Shown here piece by piece: positions 34,330 to 44,532 of a DNA stretch of 52,364 bases. Origin of the DNA: Roseofilum capinflatum BLCC-M114. GTDB taxonomy: Bacteria; Cyanobacteriota; Cyanobacteriia; Cyanobacteriales; Desertifilaceae. The stretch covers positions 1-52,364 of the forward strand of contig NZ_JAQOSO010000021.1 in assembly GCF_030068505.1 (NCBI RefSeq), read 5' to 3'. Numbering within the stretch: the first letter of the stretch is position 1; each line of letters opens with the position of its first letter. The translations under genes and the position numbers were made by a program. Under the pieces are notes generated by a model. It had not been told where the DNA came from. It saw nothing but the letters and a program-made list of their open reading frames with translations, and did not search any database.

Positions 34330-34356
34330 TTTCGTATTGTTGATAAACTAAAAATG

Positions 34357-35109
34357 TTAGTATCGTAGCGCTCCGCCATTGACGTGAAGAGTCTGACCGG
34401 TGATGAAACTTGCTGCATCTGAGGCTAAAAAGACGCACATATTGGCAATTTCTTCGGGCAATCCCAAGCGTCCTTGAGGGACAGTGGCGATCCGTTTTAC
34501 CGTTTTTTCATCTGTGGAACTACCAAGGCTCGTGTTTATGAGTCCGGGAACAATGTGGTTGACTGTTATTTTTTGTGTGGCTAATTCCACTGCTAACGCT
34601 CTGGTCAAACCCAGCGCTCCCATTTTCGAGGCACAAACGTGAGACCATTCGGTTCTACCGATGAAGGCATTGAGTCCTGATACATTAATAATCCGACCCC
34701 ACCCAGTAGCGAGCATACTGGGTACTACTGCCCGACAGCAGAAAAAGGGGCCGTCTAGGTTGACTCCGAGAACGCTGCGCCACTCTTCTGTGGTCATGTC
34801 GGTTATGGGGCGCGATCGCCGCAGTCCGGTATTGTTGACCAGAATATCGATGCGACCGAATTCGTCCAATACCTGTTTTACCATAGCCTGGACTTGGTTT
34901 TCATCCGCAACATCGGCTAGGACGGAGATAGCCTTTACTCCTAAAGCTTCTACTTCTTGAGCTGTAGATTGGGCTTCTTCGGCACTGGTACGGGCGTTGA
35001 TAGCGACAGAAGCGCCCTGTTTCCCCAATTCCAAGGCGATCGCCCGCCCGATATTGCGGCTCGATCCAGTCACCAAGGCTACTTTACCGTCTAAATTGAT
35101 TTGAGTCAT
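34357..35109 (-). CDS. SDR-family protein with altered catalytic residues
   Basis: A 250-residue short-chain dehydrogenase fold: cofactor loop VTGSSRNIGRAIA, NNTGLRRSRPI in place of NNAG, and the end GQTLHVNGGALRY are as in FabG-type proteins. However, aligned to E. coli FabG the catalytic Ser position is Gly (IINVSGLNAF) and the catalytic Tyr is Val (HVCASK, normally Y-x-A-S-K); only the Lys remains. No frameshift is seen and the fold is conserved. It could be a pseudoenzyme or use another mechanism. Middle gene of the citE-SDR-prpD operon. Confidence 0.88.
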   Translation of the reverse strand: MTQINLDGKVALVTGSSRNIGRAIALELGKQGASVAINARTSAEEAQSTAQEVEALGVKAISVLADVADENQVQAMVKQVLDEFGRIDILVNNTGLRRSRPITDMTTEEWRSVLGVNLDGPFFCCRAVVPSMLATGWGRIINVSGLNAFIGRTEWSHVCASKMGALGLTRALAVELATQKITVNHIVPGLINTSLGSSTDEKTVKRIATVPQGRLGLPEEIANMCVFLASDAASFITGQTLHVNGGALRY

Positions 35110-35119
35110 ATTTCAACCG

Positions 35120-36094
35120 TTAAAAGTGTATGGGCGCTAAATACCCTTGCCTCAAGTATTTTTTGATTTGGCGATCGGCTGCCTTAAAAGCAGGCATTCC
35201 CTTATACTCGCCACCGACCACATGAGCGTTAGTTTTAGCGCCGCCCAAGAATGATTCTAGAGTTTCTAGCTCTTCTTCTATCTCTGCAATTGTGGGGGAA
35301 TAGACTAAATTAATCAATTCTAACTGTTTGGGATTGATGCACTTTTTACCAGTAAAACCGTAGATATAACGGGATAATTCGGCTTCTTTGCGAGAACTTT
35401 CAGGATCGTTAAATTTGGCCGAAACGCTGTCAAATAATGCCAGTCCGTGTATTTTTCCCGTGAGGGCAATTGTACCTAAAATTTGTTGGAATAAAGGACT
35501 TTCACAGGTCGATATTCGATCTACACCTAGGTCAGTTGACATATCGCCTACCCCAAAACCTAGTGCATCTCGGCCTTTTCTGAGAACTCTGGCGATGTCG
35601 TCTATGGCCTTGAGACCGGCGATCGTCTCAATGGTAACGATGTAGTTTTTGTCCTCTCCAATTGCCTCCATCAGTCGGGCAATTTGGTCACCCGATTCTC
35701 CTTTGGGCAGGGTGACGGAATCAAAGGGAAATTGAGCGATCGCTTTGATGTCTTCTTCTAACTCCTGGGGTTCCCCAACATTAATTCTGACGTTATACTC
35801 AACGATTCTGGGCTTGGGGGGGAGGTTGGCAATGCTATCTCTTGCAACTTGCTTTTGGTCTGCCGGAATGCTGTCTTCTAAGTCCCAGATAAAGCCATCG
35901 GCAGGGACTTCATTGTTACCAATTTTTTCTAAGTATCGAGGCTTATTCAGAGGAACAAACAGATGGGATCTTCTTTTGAACTCTGGTTTAAATTGACTGT
36001 CAGTGCAATATTGGTTCAGATACTCATAGACATTTGCTGATAAGCCGAACTTGTGTTCGTGCAATTTAAACTCAAGAGCAAATTTTTCTCTCAT
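35120..36094 (-). CDS. CitE-like acyl-CoA lyase (HpcH/HpaI superfamily)
   Basis: A 324-residue TIM-barrel lyase of the citrate lyase beta/malyl-CoA lyase branch. Marks are HLFVPLNKPRYLEKIG, FIWDLEDSIPADQK, VTIETIAGLKAI with the metal-binding Glu, GFGVGDMSTDLGVD with the metal-binding Asp, and GKKCINPKQ. It is the first gene of a tight operon (10 bases to the SDR). Known relatives cleave citryl-, malyl-, citramalyl- or beta-methylmalyl-CoA; with a PrpD-fold protein next to it a methyl-branched dicarboxylate pathway is conceivable. Confidence 0.88.
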   Translation of the reverse strand: MREKFALEFKLHEHKFGLSANVYEYLNQYCTDSQFKPEFKRRSHLFVPLNKPRYLEKIGNNEVPADGFIWDLEDSIPADQKQVARDSIANLPPKPRIVEYNVRINVGEPQELEEDIKAIAQFPFDSVTLPKGESGDQIARLMEAIGEDKNYIVTIETIAGLKAIDDIARVLRKGRDALGFGVGDMSTDLGVDRISTCESPLFQQILGTIALTGKIHGLALFDSVSAKFNDPESSRKEAELSRYIYGFTGKKCINPKQLELINLVYSPTIAEIEEELETLESFLGGAKTNAHVVGGEYKGMPAFKAADRQIKKYLRQGYLAPIHF

Positions 36095-36211
36095 GCCTTT
36101 TTTAACCCATGAATTCTAAGGGAACATTTAAGGGTCAAGTTATTCTTGACCGAATAAATTTTGCCCTTATAAATATTAGGAGCTTTTTGACCTTCGGTCA
36201 ACCCCTCCTCT

Positions 36212-36802
36212 TTAGGCCTGATAGGGATTAACTAAGGCTTCCAGGTTGCCAGAATTTTCAGCTTCTGTATTTTGGCTGTTTTGTACCCAGTGGCGATAGT
36301 CTGACAAGAGTTGATGCATCAAACGCTGTTTGATGGTTAAAAGGACACTTCTAAGTAATCCATTGCCCGTGTTTTCTAGGATATAGGAGGGCGTGAGGTT
36401 TAAGGGAGGAGGAAGTTCTACTTGTACCGTTAAGTTGGCTTTTCCATGAAGAGTAGTGCGATCGCCACTCTGTTGGGGACAAAGTTTTCCTTTTAAGTCC
36501 AGATGAAACCGTTGATTAATATATTCAATGCCTCGAATATGACAATTGACTGATTGCAATTGTACATTTCCGTGACTATCGGCCCAAACCTTGAGGTCTA
36601 CCGTAGGCTGGAAGGTAAACATCATGAAGGTGAGAGGGCGCATTTTTAAGCGAAACAGCTCGTCACTTAAATGTTCAATTTGACTTTGGGCGGTTAAGGC
36701 ATTGACAAGACGTTTCGGTTGCCGTAGGTAATGCTGTATGGGAATAGGCTGATGAGGAACATTGAGGTTAACCGATTGGGTGGCGCTAAATTGGGTGGTC
36801 AT
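36212..36802 (-). CDS. DUF1997 family protein
   Basis: A 196-residue protein of cyanobacteria and plastids of unknown role. Typical parts are YLRQPKRLVNALT, FRLKMRPLTFMMFTFQPTVD and GNGLLRSVLLTIKQRLMHQL. The fold resembles lipid- or ligand-binding START-like domains, by inference. The start MTTQFSATQ at 36802 is preferred over an upstream TTG. It is divergent from pheA. Confidence 0.8.
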   Translation of the reverse strand: MTTQFSATQSVNLNVPHQPIPIQHYLRQPKRLVNALTAQSQIEHLSDELFRLKMRPLTFMMFTFQPTVDLKVWADSHGNVQLQSVNCHIRGIEYINQRFHLDLKGKLCPQQSGDRTTLHGKANLTVQVELPPPLNLTPSYILENTGNGLLRSVLLTIKQRLMHQLLSDYRHWVQNSQNTEAENSGNLEALVNPYQA

Positions 36803-36884
36803 AGATTGGGAGTTAATCTGCAAATGTAAATATATTTTACAAAATTCTCAAGATTCTAGCTGGTGGCTAGACCATGAAAAAACG

Positions 36885-36905
36885 CCCTCTATTAGATAGA
36901 GAGGG
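36885..36905. other. Hairpin CCCTCT/AGAGGG in the DUF1997-pheA divergent region
   Basis: A perfect 6-base stem with a 9-base loop lies between two divergent genes, preceded by an A run on the left. It is too far from either 3' end to be their terminator; read leftward it would be followed by TTTTTTC and could end a short leftward RNA. Its role is unknown. Confidence 0.4.
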
Positions 36906-37041
36906 ATTCTGGAACTGTAAATGCTGGATTTAAGTTGCGGATATCATACCGTGTTGTGTATGAATAATTGATATTTAATTGTTAATTTTTATGGACTAAC
37001 CTCAATAATTCTAACGATCCACGATGAAATCAGGAGAAATC

Positions 37042-37911
37042 ATGGTTATTATTGCTTATTTGGGGCCGCGAGGAACTTATTCGGAAGCAGCGGCGATCGC
37101 CTGTTGTCAACAGCTTCAAGCTCAGGGTTATGAGGGTCAGTTGCGTCCCTATCCCAGTATTGCCCAAACCTTACAGGCCGTAGCTAAACAGCAGGCCGAT
37201 GTGGCGATCGCCCCAGTAGAAAACTCCATTGAAGGGAGCGTTCCCATGACCCTCGATAGTGTATGGCAATTAGAGGGTTTAGAAATTCAGCAAGCTTATG
37301 TGTTACCCATCACCCATGGACTGCTCTCTCAGGTAAGCGATTTATCAGCCATTGAAACCGTCTATTCCCATCCCCAAGCCTTAGCCCAGTGTCAGGAGTG
37401 GTTAGAACAACATTTACCGGGAGTTGAATTAATTCCCACTAACTCCACCACAGAATCCATTCAGTATCTTCAGCCCGATCGACCCATCGCGGCGATCTCT
37501 TCCCAACGAGCAGCAAAACTCTATCAAGTTCCCGTATTAGCCTATCCCATTAACGATCATCCAGATAACTGTACTCGCTTTTGGGTCATGACCTCTACAG
37601 GTGCTGATGTGAAGTTAAATGAACCCTCCCAACCCAAAACCCATACCTCGATCGCCTTGAGTTTACCCAATATTCCGGGAGTGTTGGTCAAACCCCTGGA
37701 AATTTTTGCCCGTCAAGGAATTAACTTAAGCCGCATCGAATCTCGTCCCACCAAGCGATCGCTGGGCGAATATTTATTTTTTATTGATATTGAAGTTGAT
37801 GCTAGAGAACCCAGCATCCAAAGCACCCTTCAACAACTCGAAGAGTACACCGATGTGTTAAAAATATTCGGTAGCTATACCGTTACCGATATTTATAGCG
37901 CTTCGCGCTAG
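37042..37911 (+). CDS. pheA: Prephenate dehydratase
   Basis: Converts prephenate to phenylpyruvate for phenylalanine synthesis. N-terminal catalytic part with AYLGPRGTYSEAAA and APVENSIEGSVPMTLDSVW, TRFWVMT in the catalytic TRF site, then a C-terminal ACT domain (NIPGVLVKPLEIFARQGINL, SRIESRPTK) for feedback by phenylalanine. The ATG at 37042 follows AGGAGAAATC and gives the family start, so the ATG six codons upstream is unlikely. The last codons and stop come from a TAGCGCTTCGCGCTAG palindrome, a repeat entering the coding end. Confidence 0.96.
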   Translation: MVIIAYLGPRGTYSEAAAIACCQQLQAQGYEGQLRPYPSIAQTLQAVAKQQADVAIAPVENSIEGSVPMTLDSVWQLEGLEIQQAYVLPITHGLLSQVSDLSAIETVYSHPQALAQCQEWLEQHLPGVELIPTNSTTESIQYLQPDRPIAAISSQRAAKLYQVPVLAYPINDHPDNCTRFWVMTSTGADVKLNEPSQPKTHTSIALSLPNIPGVLVKPLEIFARQGINLSRIESRPTKRSLGEYLFFIDIEVDAREPSIQSTLQQLEEYTDVLKIFGSYTVTDIYSASR

Positions 37912-37998
37912 GGAATAGGGAATAGGGAATAGGGAATAGCTTGTATTGCTTAGGGTCTAGCCTTCAAGCTGTACTCCATAGAAGAGAGAAACGCTATA
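37911..37998. repeat. GGGAATA heptamers plus inverted partner of the 20831 repeat
   Basis: Four GGGAATA heptamers (37911-37937) directly adjoin a 62-base segment (37937-37998) that is the reverse complement of 20831-20892 with a single mismatch. It lies between pheA and the LON-domain gene, and is followed by ACTCATT heptamers at 38028-38047. No gene is present. Confidence 0.9.
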
Positions 37999-38048
37999 CC
38001 ACAGTTCTATGATGTTCTGAGGTGTACTCATTACTCATTACTCATTAC

Positions 38049-38693
38049 TTATTCCTTAAACGTATCTTTAAGCACAGTGCGAGCCGCTAAGTGATTACGA
38101 GTCGAGGTAAGAATTTCTGTTTCCCTCTCCAATCGTTCGGCGGTATTTTGCATTTCTAATAAGGCTTGTTGTTCTGCTGCCACACCATACAAGTTACTCG
38201 CGACCCAGTAAGATAATTCAGTGGGCAATGCCGGGATATTGTCGGGTAATTCAATGTCCTGACCTGTTAATTTAGAGGATAGGTGAACCACATCTTGAAG
38301 CAGTTGTTCCACATGAGTCGCTAAGGATCTCAAATCGCGATCGGTCGGTTGATCTTCGATCCATTCCACCAACCCTACGCGATAGGGTTTTTCTCGTACA
38401 TATTCCAAAACCCGAAACCGTTGTTGTCCTAGGGTAAGGATCTTCATCCGGTCATCGGGTAAGCGTTGATAATTAACAATTTCTGCACAGCAACCCACGG
38501 AAACGGCTTCATTTTTGAGCGGGTCCCACATCAACACCCCAAACCGACTATCCGTTTGAAGCACGGTATTCATCATCATCCGATACCGAAATTCAAAGAT
38601 ATGTAGGGGTAGGGGTCTCCCTGGAAAGAGGACGACTTCTGGTAAGGGAAACAGAGGCAATTCTCGCACGGCGATCGATGAAGAAGATGTCAT
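38049..38693 (-). CDS. LON substrate-binding domain protein
   Basis: A 214-residue protein made of the N-terminal LON domain alone (RELPLFPLPEVVLFPGRPLP, LHIFEFRYRMMM, then RFRVLEYVREKPY), without the AAA+ ATPase or protease parts of Lon. Stand-alone LON domains are widespread; their role in protein quality control is presumed. In cyanobacteria the gene commonly follows rpsJ, as here, 147 bases after it in the same direction. Confidence 0.9.
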   Translation of the reverse strand: MTSSSSIAVRELPLFPLPEVVLFPGRPLPLHIFEFRYRMMMNTVLQTDSRFGVLMWDPLKNEAVSVGCCAEIVNYQRLPDDRMKILTLGQQRFRVLEYVREKPYRVGLVEWIEDQPTDRDLRSLATHVEQLLQDVVHLSSKLTGQDIELPDNIPALPTELSYWVASNLYGVAAEQQALLEMQNTAERLERETEILTSTRNHLAARTVLKDTFKE

Positions 38694-38839
38694 GGTGATT
38701 TTCCTATGCTGGAGACTCTAAAGAAAGACCTGGAAATAGCACAAACATCTTTTAGTCTATCGCATTGTTCGAGGCTGCAAAAACCTAACCTCAATCTTCA
38801 GGATCGATCCTTAACCAGGGAAGGGGAAAGAAAACAAGC

Positions 38840-39157
38840 TTAAAGCTTCACTTCGATATCAACTCCAGCCGGCAGATCGAGTTTCATCAGAGCATCAATG
38901 GTTTTAGAGGAAGGTTGGTAAATATCAATAATGCGACGGTGGGTACGGGTTTCAAAATGCTCCCGCGAGTCTTTATCCACGTGGGGCGATCGCAGGATAC
39001 AGTAGATTTTGCGTTTCGTGGGTAAAGGAATGGGGCCAACTGCTGTGGCGTTGGTGCGGTTAGCCGTATCGACAATTTTTTCACAAGAGGTATCCAGGAG
39101 ACGGCGATCGAATGCTTTCAGACGAATACGGATTTTTTGTTGTTGTAGAGTTGCCAT
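38840..39157 (-). CDS. rpsJ: 30S ribosomal protein S10
   Basis: A 105-residue S10 with [40 protein letters not shown] and the tRNA-side loop [15 protein letters not shown]. It also acts as NusE in antitermination. It is the last gene of the str operon here, after tuf, an order typical of cyanobacteria. Confidence 0.98.
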   Translation of the reverse strand: MATLQQQKIRIRLKAFDRRLLDTSCEKIVDTANRTNATAVGPIPLPTKRKIYCILRSPHVDKDSREHFETRTHRRIIDIYQPSSKTIDALMKLDLPAGVDIEVKL

Positions 39158-39200
39158 GATTATTTACACTTGTCAAGGTTCTGTGAAAGTTTTGAGAGAG

Positions 39201-39243
39201 AAACCCTTCCCCATGAGTTTAGGGTTCACTGAGGGAAGGGTTT
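39201..39243 (-). terminator. Hairpin between tuf and rpsJ
   Basis: AAACCCTTCC (39201-39210) and GGAAGGGTTT (39234-39243) form a 10-base stem in the tuf-rpsJ gap. In the direction of transcription it is followed by CTCTCTCAAAACTTTC rather than a clean T tract, so it is more likely a partial terminator or processing site that reduces readthrough into rpsJ. Confidence 0.55.
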
Positions 39244-39273
39244 AATCCAGATGAATGGGGGACTCAGACCCAG

Positions 39274-40503
39274 CTATTTAAGGATCTTAGCGACCACACC
39301 CGCACCGATAGTACGGCCCCCTTCACGGATAGCAAAACGCATTCCTTGTTCAATGGCGATCGCATTGATCAATTCCACGTTCATTTTAATCCGGTCGCCA
39401 GGCATCACCATCTCGGCAGTACTACCATCATCTGCGGTGAAGGACTTAATCGTACCGGTTACATCCGTTGTCCGCACATAAAACTGAGGACGATAGTTCG
39501 AGAAAAAGGGAGTATGACGGCCACCTTCTTCTTTTTTCAGCACATAAACTTCAGCTTCAAACTCAGTATGAGGGGTGATCGAACCGGGTTTAGCCAACAC
39601 CATACCCCGCTCAATATCCTCTTTCTTCATTCCCCGAAGCAGAAGACCAGCATTATCACCAGCCATCCCTTCTTCCAGAGATTTCTTAAACATTTCCACA
39701 CCCGTCACCGTCGTTTTCCGAGTGTCTTTAATGCCAACGATTTCCACCTCTTCATTGAGCTTGATTTTACCCCGCTCAATCCGTCCGGTGGCAACCGTTC
39801 CCCGACCGGTAATGGTAAACACATCTTCGACTGCCATCAAGAAAGGCTTATCCACATCCCGCTCTGGAGTCGGGATAAAGCTATCCACCTCATCCATCAA
39901 CTGCCAAATGGCATCCACCCAAGCATCCTTACCCCGTGCCGTCTTCGGATCGGCAACCATAGCTTCTACAGCTTTCAGGGCTGAACCTGAAACAATCGGA
40001 ATATTGTCACCATCGAATTCGTAATCACTCAGAAGCTCGCGGACTTCCAGCTCCACCAGTTCTAACAATTCCTCATCATCCACTTGGTCTTTCTTATTCA
40101 AGAACACCACCAAGTTAGGAACACCCACCTGGCGAGCCAAAAGAATATGCTCGCGGGTTTGAGGCATGGGGCCATCCGCCGCAGAAACCACCAGAATCGC
40201 ACCATCCATTTGCGCTGCCCCAGTGATCATGTTTTTCACATAGTCAGCATGTCCAGGACAGTCCACATGGGCATAGTGGCGGTTACCCGTTTCATATTCC
40301 ACGTGAGCCGTATTAATGGTAATTCCCCGCGCTTTCTCCTCTGGAGCAGCATCGATATCTTCGTAGTTTTTGGCTTTGGCTTGGCCAGCCGCTCCCAAGC
40401 TCATGGTAATCGCCGCAGTCAGGGTCGTTTTACCATGGTCAACATGACCAATCGTACCAATATTAACGTGAGGTTTTGTCCGTTCAAATTTTTCGCGTGC
40501 CAT
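39274..40503 (-). CDS. tuf: Elongation factor Tu
   Basis: Brings aminoacyl-tRNA to the ribosome. The 409-residue protein has GTPase motifs [17 protein letters not shown] and NKKDQVDD, the switch region [13 protein letters not shown], and the C-terminal barrel [12 protein letters not shown]. It is preceded by fusA at a spacing of 153 bases, in the usual str order. No anomalies. Confidence 0.99.
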   Translation of the reverse strand: MAREKFERTKPHVNIGTIGHVDHGKTTLTAAITMSLGAAGQAKAKNYEDIDAAPEEKARGITINTAHVEYETGNRHYAHVDCPGHADYVKNMITGAAQMDGAILVVSAADGPMPQTREHILLARQVGVPNLVVFLNKKDQVDDEELLELVELEVRELLSDYEFDGDNIPIVSGSALKAVEAMVADPKTARGKDAWVDAIWQLMDEVDSFIPTPERDVDKPFLMAVEDVFTITGRGTVATGRIERGKIKLNEEVEIVGIKDTRKTTVTGVEMFKKSLEEGMAGDNAGLLLRGMKKEDIERGMVLAKPGSITPHTEFEAEVYVLKKEEGGRHTPFFSNYRPQFYVRTTDVTGTIKSFTADDGSTAEMVMPGDRIKMNVELINAIAIEQGMRFAIREGGRTIGAGVVAKILK

Positions 40504-40656
40504 AACTAATTAATTGTGCCTAATGTTGACTAGATAAAAGACGAAGTAAACGTTTTCTGACCGTCAGTCAGGACAGTCAAGGGATGAGATCCAGGACATT
40601 AGAGTTGATAGCGTTGATTCCTCAACTCTCACCAACTCTAATTGTCCTAGTGGATT

Positions 40657-42732
40657 TTATGACTCTCCCTTGCTCTTGGCAATGATGGCTTCTGCCACAT
40701 TCCGAGGAACTTCATCATACTGACTAAATTCCATGGAAAAAATTCCGCGTCCTTGAGTTTTGGAGCGAATATCCGTGGCATAACCAAACATTTCTGCCAG
40801 AGGAACTTTAGCCGAGATCTTGCTCAGACCGTCTTCAGAACCCATCCCTTCAATCTGGCCGCGACGGGAATTTAGGTCTCCCATCACATCTCCGAGGAAG
40901 TCTTCAGGAACTTCCACCTCTACCTTCATTGTGGGTTCCAGGAGAACGGGAGATGCCTTAGTCACGCCTTCTTTAATGGCCATAGAGCCAGCAATCTTAA
41001 AGGCCATTTCCGAAGAGTCTACTTCGTGGAATGAACCATCGACTAAGGTGACCTTGAGATCGATCACGGGGTATCCAGCCAGGATGCCAGACTCGCAAGC
41101 TTCTTTCATCCCTTGTTCAGCAGGGCCAATGTACTCTTTGGGTACAGATCCACCGACAATTTTGGAGACAAATTCAAAGCCGCTACCCGGTTCACCTGGT
41201 TCGACTTGAACCACCACATGGCCGTATTGACCTTTACCCCCACTTTGGCGGATAAATTTACCTTCAGCTTTGATCGCTTTACGGATGGTCTCCCGATAAG
41301 CCACCTGGGGCGCACCTACATTGGCTTCCACTTTGAACTCCCGCAGCATACGGTCTACGAGAATTTCTAAGTGGAGTTCTCCCATACCGGCAATTACGGT
41401 TTGGTTGGTTTCCGGATCAACGCTGACTCGGAAGGTGGGGTCTTCTTCAGACAAGGATTGGAGGGCTTTGGAGAGCTTCTCCATGTCTTGCTTGGTTTTC
41501 GGCTCTACTGCCACGGAGATCACCGGTTCTGGAATGTACAGAGATTCCAGAATTACTGGAGAGCTGTCATCACAGAGGGTATCTCCAGTCGTGGTGTCTT
41601 TCAGACCCAGGATTGCGCCTAAGTCACCCGATCGCAGCTCATCGACTTCAATCCGCTCATCTGCTTTGAGGATAATCAACCGAGAGGCCCGCTCTTTCTT
41701 GCCCTTGGTCGAGTTCATGACATAGCTGCCTTTTTTCAGCACGCCTGAATAGACCCGCGTAAAGGTCAAGCGACCATAAGGGTCAGACATGATTTTGAAG
41801 GCTAGGGCAGAGAAGGGCTGCTCATCATCGGCTTTGCGTTCTGTAGGCGTACCATCGGGTAGGGTTCCTTGAATCGCCAGCACGTCAATGGGAGCAGGCA
41901 TATAGTCGATTACGGCATCGAGGAGCAATTGTACTCCTTTGTTCTTGAAGGCAGAACCACACAGCAGGGGAACGATTGTCCCGTTAATGGTTCCCTTACG
42001 CAGAGCATCATGGATTTCTTCTTCCGTTAGCTCTTCCCCTTCCAAATATTTTTCGGTCAGAGCATCATCGGTTTCCGCTACGGATTCAATAAGCTTGGCA
42101 CGATACTCTTCTGCTAGTTCCAGAATTTCTTCGGGAATTTCGGTTTCTTCAATATCTGTACCGATATCATTCGTGTAGATTTTGGCACGCATTCGCACCA
42201 AGTCTACAATACCTCTAAAATTGCTCTCTGATCCAATAGGAATTTGAATGGGGACAGCGTTGGCCCGGAGACGATCTTTAATTTGTTCGTATACCTTGAA
42301 GAAGTTCGCTCCTGTGCGATCCATTTTGTTAACGAAAACAATCCGGGGCACTTTATAGCGATCGGCTTGTCGCCATACGGTTTCTGATTGGGGTTGAACG
42401 CCCCCAACTGAACAAAATACGGCAATTACACCATCTAATACCCGCATGGAACGCTCGACTTCAATGGTGAAGTCCACGTGACCTGGAGTATCAATAATGT
42501 TGATTTGATGGTCTTTCCAACTGGTACTGATGGCGGCTGCTGTGATGGTGATTCCCCGTTCCCGTTCTTGGGCCATCCAGTCCGTTACTGCTGTTCCATC
42601 ATGCACTTCACCAATTTTGTGAACGATGCCTGAGTAAAACAGGATTCTTTCAGTTGTTGTTGTTTTGCCCGCATCAATATGGGCAGCGATGCCAATATTG
42701 CGAATTCGCTCCAGCGGGATATTTCGTGCCAC
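40657..42732 (-). CDS. fusA: Elongation factor G
   Basis: Ribosomal translocase of 691 residues with GTPase motifs [23 protein letters not shown] and NKMDRTGA, then domains II-V including [14 protein letters not shown] and the C-terminal end [15 protein letters not shown]. It follows rpsG (202 bases) and precedes tuf. Length and motifs are standard. Confidence 0.99.
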   Translation of the reverse strand: MARNIPLERIRNIGIAAHIDAGKTTTTERILFYSGIVHKIGEVHDGTAVTDWMAQERERGITITAAAISTSWKDHQINIIDTPGHVDFTIEVERSMRVLDGVIAVFCSVGGVQPQSETVWRQADRYKVPRIVFVNKMDRTGANFFKVYEQIKDRLRANAVPIQIPIGSESNFRGIVDLVRMRAKIYTNDIGTDIEETEIPEEILELAEEYRAKLIESVAETDDALTEKYLEGEELTEEEIHDALRKGTINGTIVPLLCGSAFKNKGVQLLLDAVIDYMPAPIDVLAIQGTLPDGTPTERKADDEQPFSALAFKIMSDPYGRLTFTRVYSGVLKKGSYVMNSTKGKKERASRLIILKADERIEVDELRSGDLGAILGLKDTTTGDTLCDDSSPVILESLYIPEPVISVAVEPKTKQDMEKLSKALQSLSEEDPTFRVSVDPETNQTVIAGMGELHLEILVDRMLREFKVEANVGAPQVAYRETIRKAIKAEGKFIRQSGGKGQYGHVVVQVEPGEPGSGFEFVSKIVGGSVPKEYIGPAEQGMKEACESGILAGYPVIDLKVTLVDGSFHEVDSSEMAFKIAGSMAIKEGVTKASPVLLEPTMKVEVEVPEDFLGDVMGDLNSRRGQIEGMGSEDGLSKISAKVPLAEMFGYATDIRSKTQGRGIFSMEFSQYDEVPRNVAEAIIAKSKGES

Positions 42733-42934
42733 AGATACCTCCTTGGTCTTGAAAAGCAGTCTTGATTGGTTATTTTTCTGCTCTTTTAGAATTGTATACT
42801 TTTTTTAAGACAAACGTTTAAGACTTCCTGAAGAAATCTAGTCTAAATCGGTTTTAGACTAGACTTGGCTCAGTTGATTGGCCTTGAGCTAAAGATTTAG
42901 GGCTTTAGTTTCCCAGAATAGTGGGCTGGATGCC

Positions 42935-43405
42935 TTAGTAGCGATAGTGGGCGAATGCTTTGTTCGCTTCAGCCATGCGATGAGTTTCTTCTCGCTTACG
43001 AATGGTGTTCCCGGTTTCGTTGGCCGCATCCATCAGTTCATTGGCTAATTTCATGGCCATGGAATTGCCAGAACGCTGTCTGGAGAACCGGATTAACCAA
43101 CGCAGAGCCAAGCTTATTCCCCGATCTGAACGCACTTCCATAGGAACCTGATAGGTTGCTCCACCTACCCGTCTGGCTTTCACCTCGACTAAGGGAGTGG
43201 CATTTTTAATGGCTTTTTCAAATAGGTTCAACGCATCCGAACCGGTACGTTCTTCAATAATCTTGAAGGCATCGTACAGGATGCGAGAGGCTAAGGATTT
43301 TTTGCCACTCTCCATGATCCGCCGAATCGTCATACTGACTAAGCGGCTATTGTATACCGAGTCTGGAGGGACAGAACGGTGATGAGATACTCCTCGACGA
43401 GACAT
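42935..43405 (-). CDS. rpsG: 30S ribosomal protein S7
   Basis: A 156-residue primary 16S rRNA-binding protein: [40 protein letters not shown], and [20 protein letters not shown]. It lies between rpsL and fusA in the str operon and may repress it at the mRNA level, as in other bacteria. Confidence 0.98.
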   Translation of the reverse strand: MSRRGVSHHRSVPPDSVYNSRLVSMTIRRIMESGKKSLASRILYDAFKIIEERTGSDALNLFEKAIKNATPLVEVKARRVGGATYQVPMEVRSDRGISLALRWLIRFSRQRSGNSMAMKLANELMDAANETGNTIRKREETHRMAEANKAFAHYRY

Positions 43406-43543
43406 AGGTTTAGGTTTGAGAATTGAATAATGGGTTTACAGTATAAATCTACACGATCAGCGTTACAATAACTAGGAAGCTATAACGGTTGGTGTTAATC
43501 CAATCAATAGATAGAGGGGATCGATTAAACCGTTGTTAGTCCG

Positions 43544-43915
43544 CTATTTGGGCCGTTTAGCTCCGTACTTGGAGCGACCTTGCCGCCGATCTTTTACGCC
43601 TGCGGTATCCAGCGTTCCCCGGATAATGTGATATCTTACACCAGGCAAGTCCTTCACCCGTCCACCGCGAATCATGACAACGGAGTGTTCTTGAAGGTTG
43701 TGCCCAATTCCTGGGATATAGGCCGTTACTTCAAACCCGGAGGTCAAGCGTACACGGGCTACTTTACGCAGGGCTGAATTGGGTTTTTTAGGCGTTGTAG
43801 TGTAAACACGGGTGCAGACTCCACGGCGCTGAGGACAGCTTTTTAGGGCCGGAGACTTGGTTTTCCGTTCTATTTTCTGACGTTCAGTACGAATGAGTTG
43901 TTGGATCGTTGGCAT
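43544..43915 (-). CDS. rpsL: 30S ribosomal protein S12
   Basis: First gene of the str operon. The 123-residue protein begins [13 protein letters not shown] and holds the decoding-site loops [20 protein letters not shown] and [16 protein letters not shown]. The frame is open upstream to 43981, but MPTIQQLIR at 43915 is the universal start. Lys at the PKKPNS position is the residue changed in streptomycin resistance; here it is wild type. Confidence 0.98.
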   Translation of the reverse strand: MPTIQQLIRTERQKIERKTKSPALKSCPQRRGVCTRVYTTTPKKPNSALRKVARVRLTSGFEVTAYIPGIGHNLQEHSVVMIRGGRVKDLPGVRYHIIRGTLDTAGVKDRRQGRSKYGAKRPK

Positions 43916-44022
43916 AAGGTACGGAGGTTTGCTATAAACCGTCTCTGGTTCAACTTTGACGACAATTTTTGACTTTACCAAATAAAGATACCTTTTGTCA
44001 ATCCTTTTAGGTCTTAATCCTT

Positions 44023-44361
44023 CTAGTTTGAGGGGGAGTCAAGGGAAAAGGATTGACCACAACCACAGGTTTGGGTGGCGTTGGGATTATGGAAACGAAA
44101 TCCTCCACCCATCAAATCATCAGAGTAATCGACTTTTAGGTTATCGAGATAAGGGAGTTGGGTTGGATCAACGATGATGGCGATCGCCTCATACGCATAC
44201 TCCTGATCAGTCTCCTGTTTTTCCGAGTCAAACCGGATCTCATAGCTAAAATCTGCACATCCCCCTGTCTGCACCTCAAAACGCACCCAAGGTTTAGCTT
44301 GGGGATATCGGCTTTGCAAGCGTTTTAATTCTGTGGCCGCAGCAGGGGTTAAATGAATCAT
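44023..44361 (-). CDS. IscA/SufA-type (HesB-like) iron-sulfur assembly protein
   Basis: A 112-residue A-type carrier fold. The first conserved Cys is in [12 protein letters not shown] and the other two in the C-terminal TCGCGQSF, the three residues that hold iron or a cluster. It lies upstream of rpsL in the same direction, 107 bases from its start, so it is probably a separate unit. The exact member (IscA, SufA or another) cannot be told. Confidence 0.88.
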   Translation of the reverse strand: MIHLTPAAATELKRLQSRYPQAKPWVRFEVQTGGCADFSYEIRFDSEKQETDQEYAYEAIAIIVDPTQLPYLDNLKVDYSDDLMGGGFRFHNPNATQTCGCGQSFSLDSPSN

Positions 44362-44409
44362 GGGAAATGCCCTTTAAACGTCTATCAGTTTATCCTATTT
44401 CCAATGGAT

Positions 44410-44520
44410 ATAACGCCCTCTCCCTAAATCCCTCTCCCAAGGGAGAGGGACTTTTCCTCCTTCTCCCTTGGGAGAAGGGGGTAGGGGGATGAGGGCAACA
44501 GTTGATGATTCATTTGGGGG
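44410..44520. mobile_element. CCCTCTCCC MITE-family copy
   Basis: Hairpin CCCTCTCCCAAGGGAGAGGG and stem CTTCTCCCTTGGGAGAAG are intact, followed by GGGGGATGAGGGCAACAGTTG and the outer end GATTCATTTGGGGG. The left terminal repeat is degraded. It lies between the IscA-type gene and the cupin gene and carries no gene. Confidence 0.8.
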
Positions 44521-44532
44521 GGTATCTCTAAT

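Noticed and set aside
39346-40509. Plus-strand frames of 141 to 212 codons opposite tuf
   Set aside because: tuf is certain; these are shadows due to its biased codon use.
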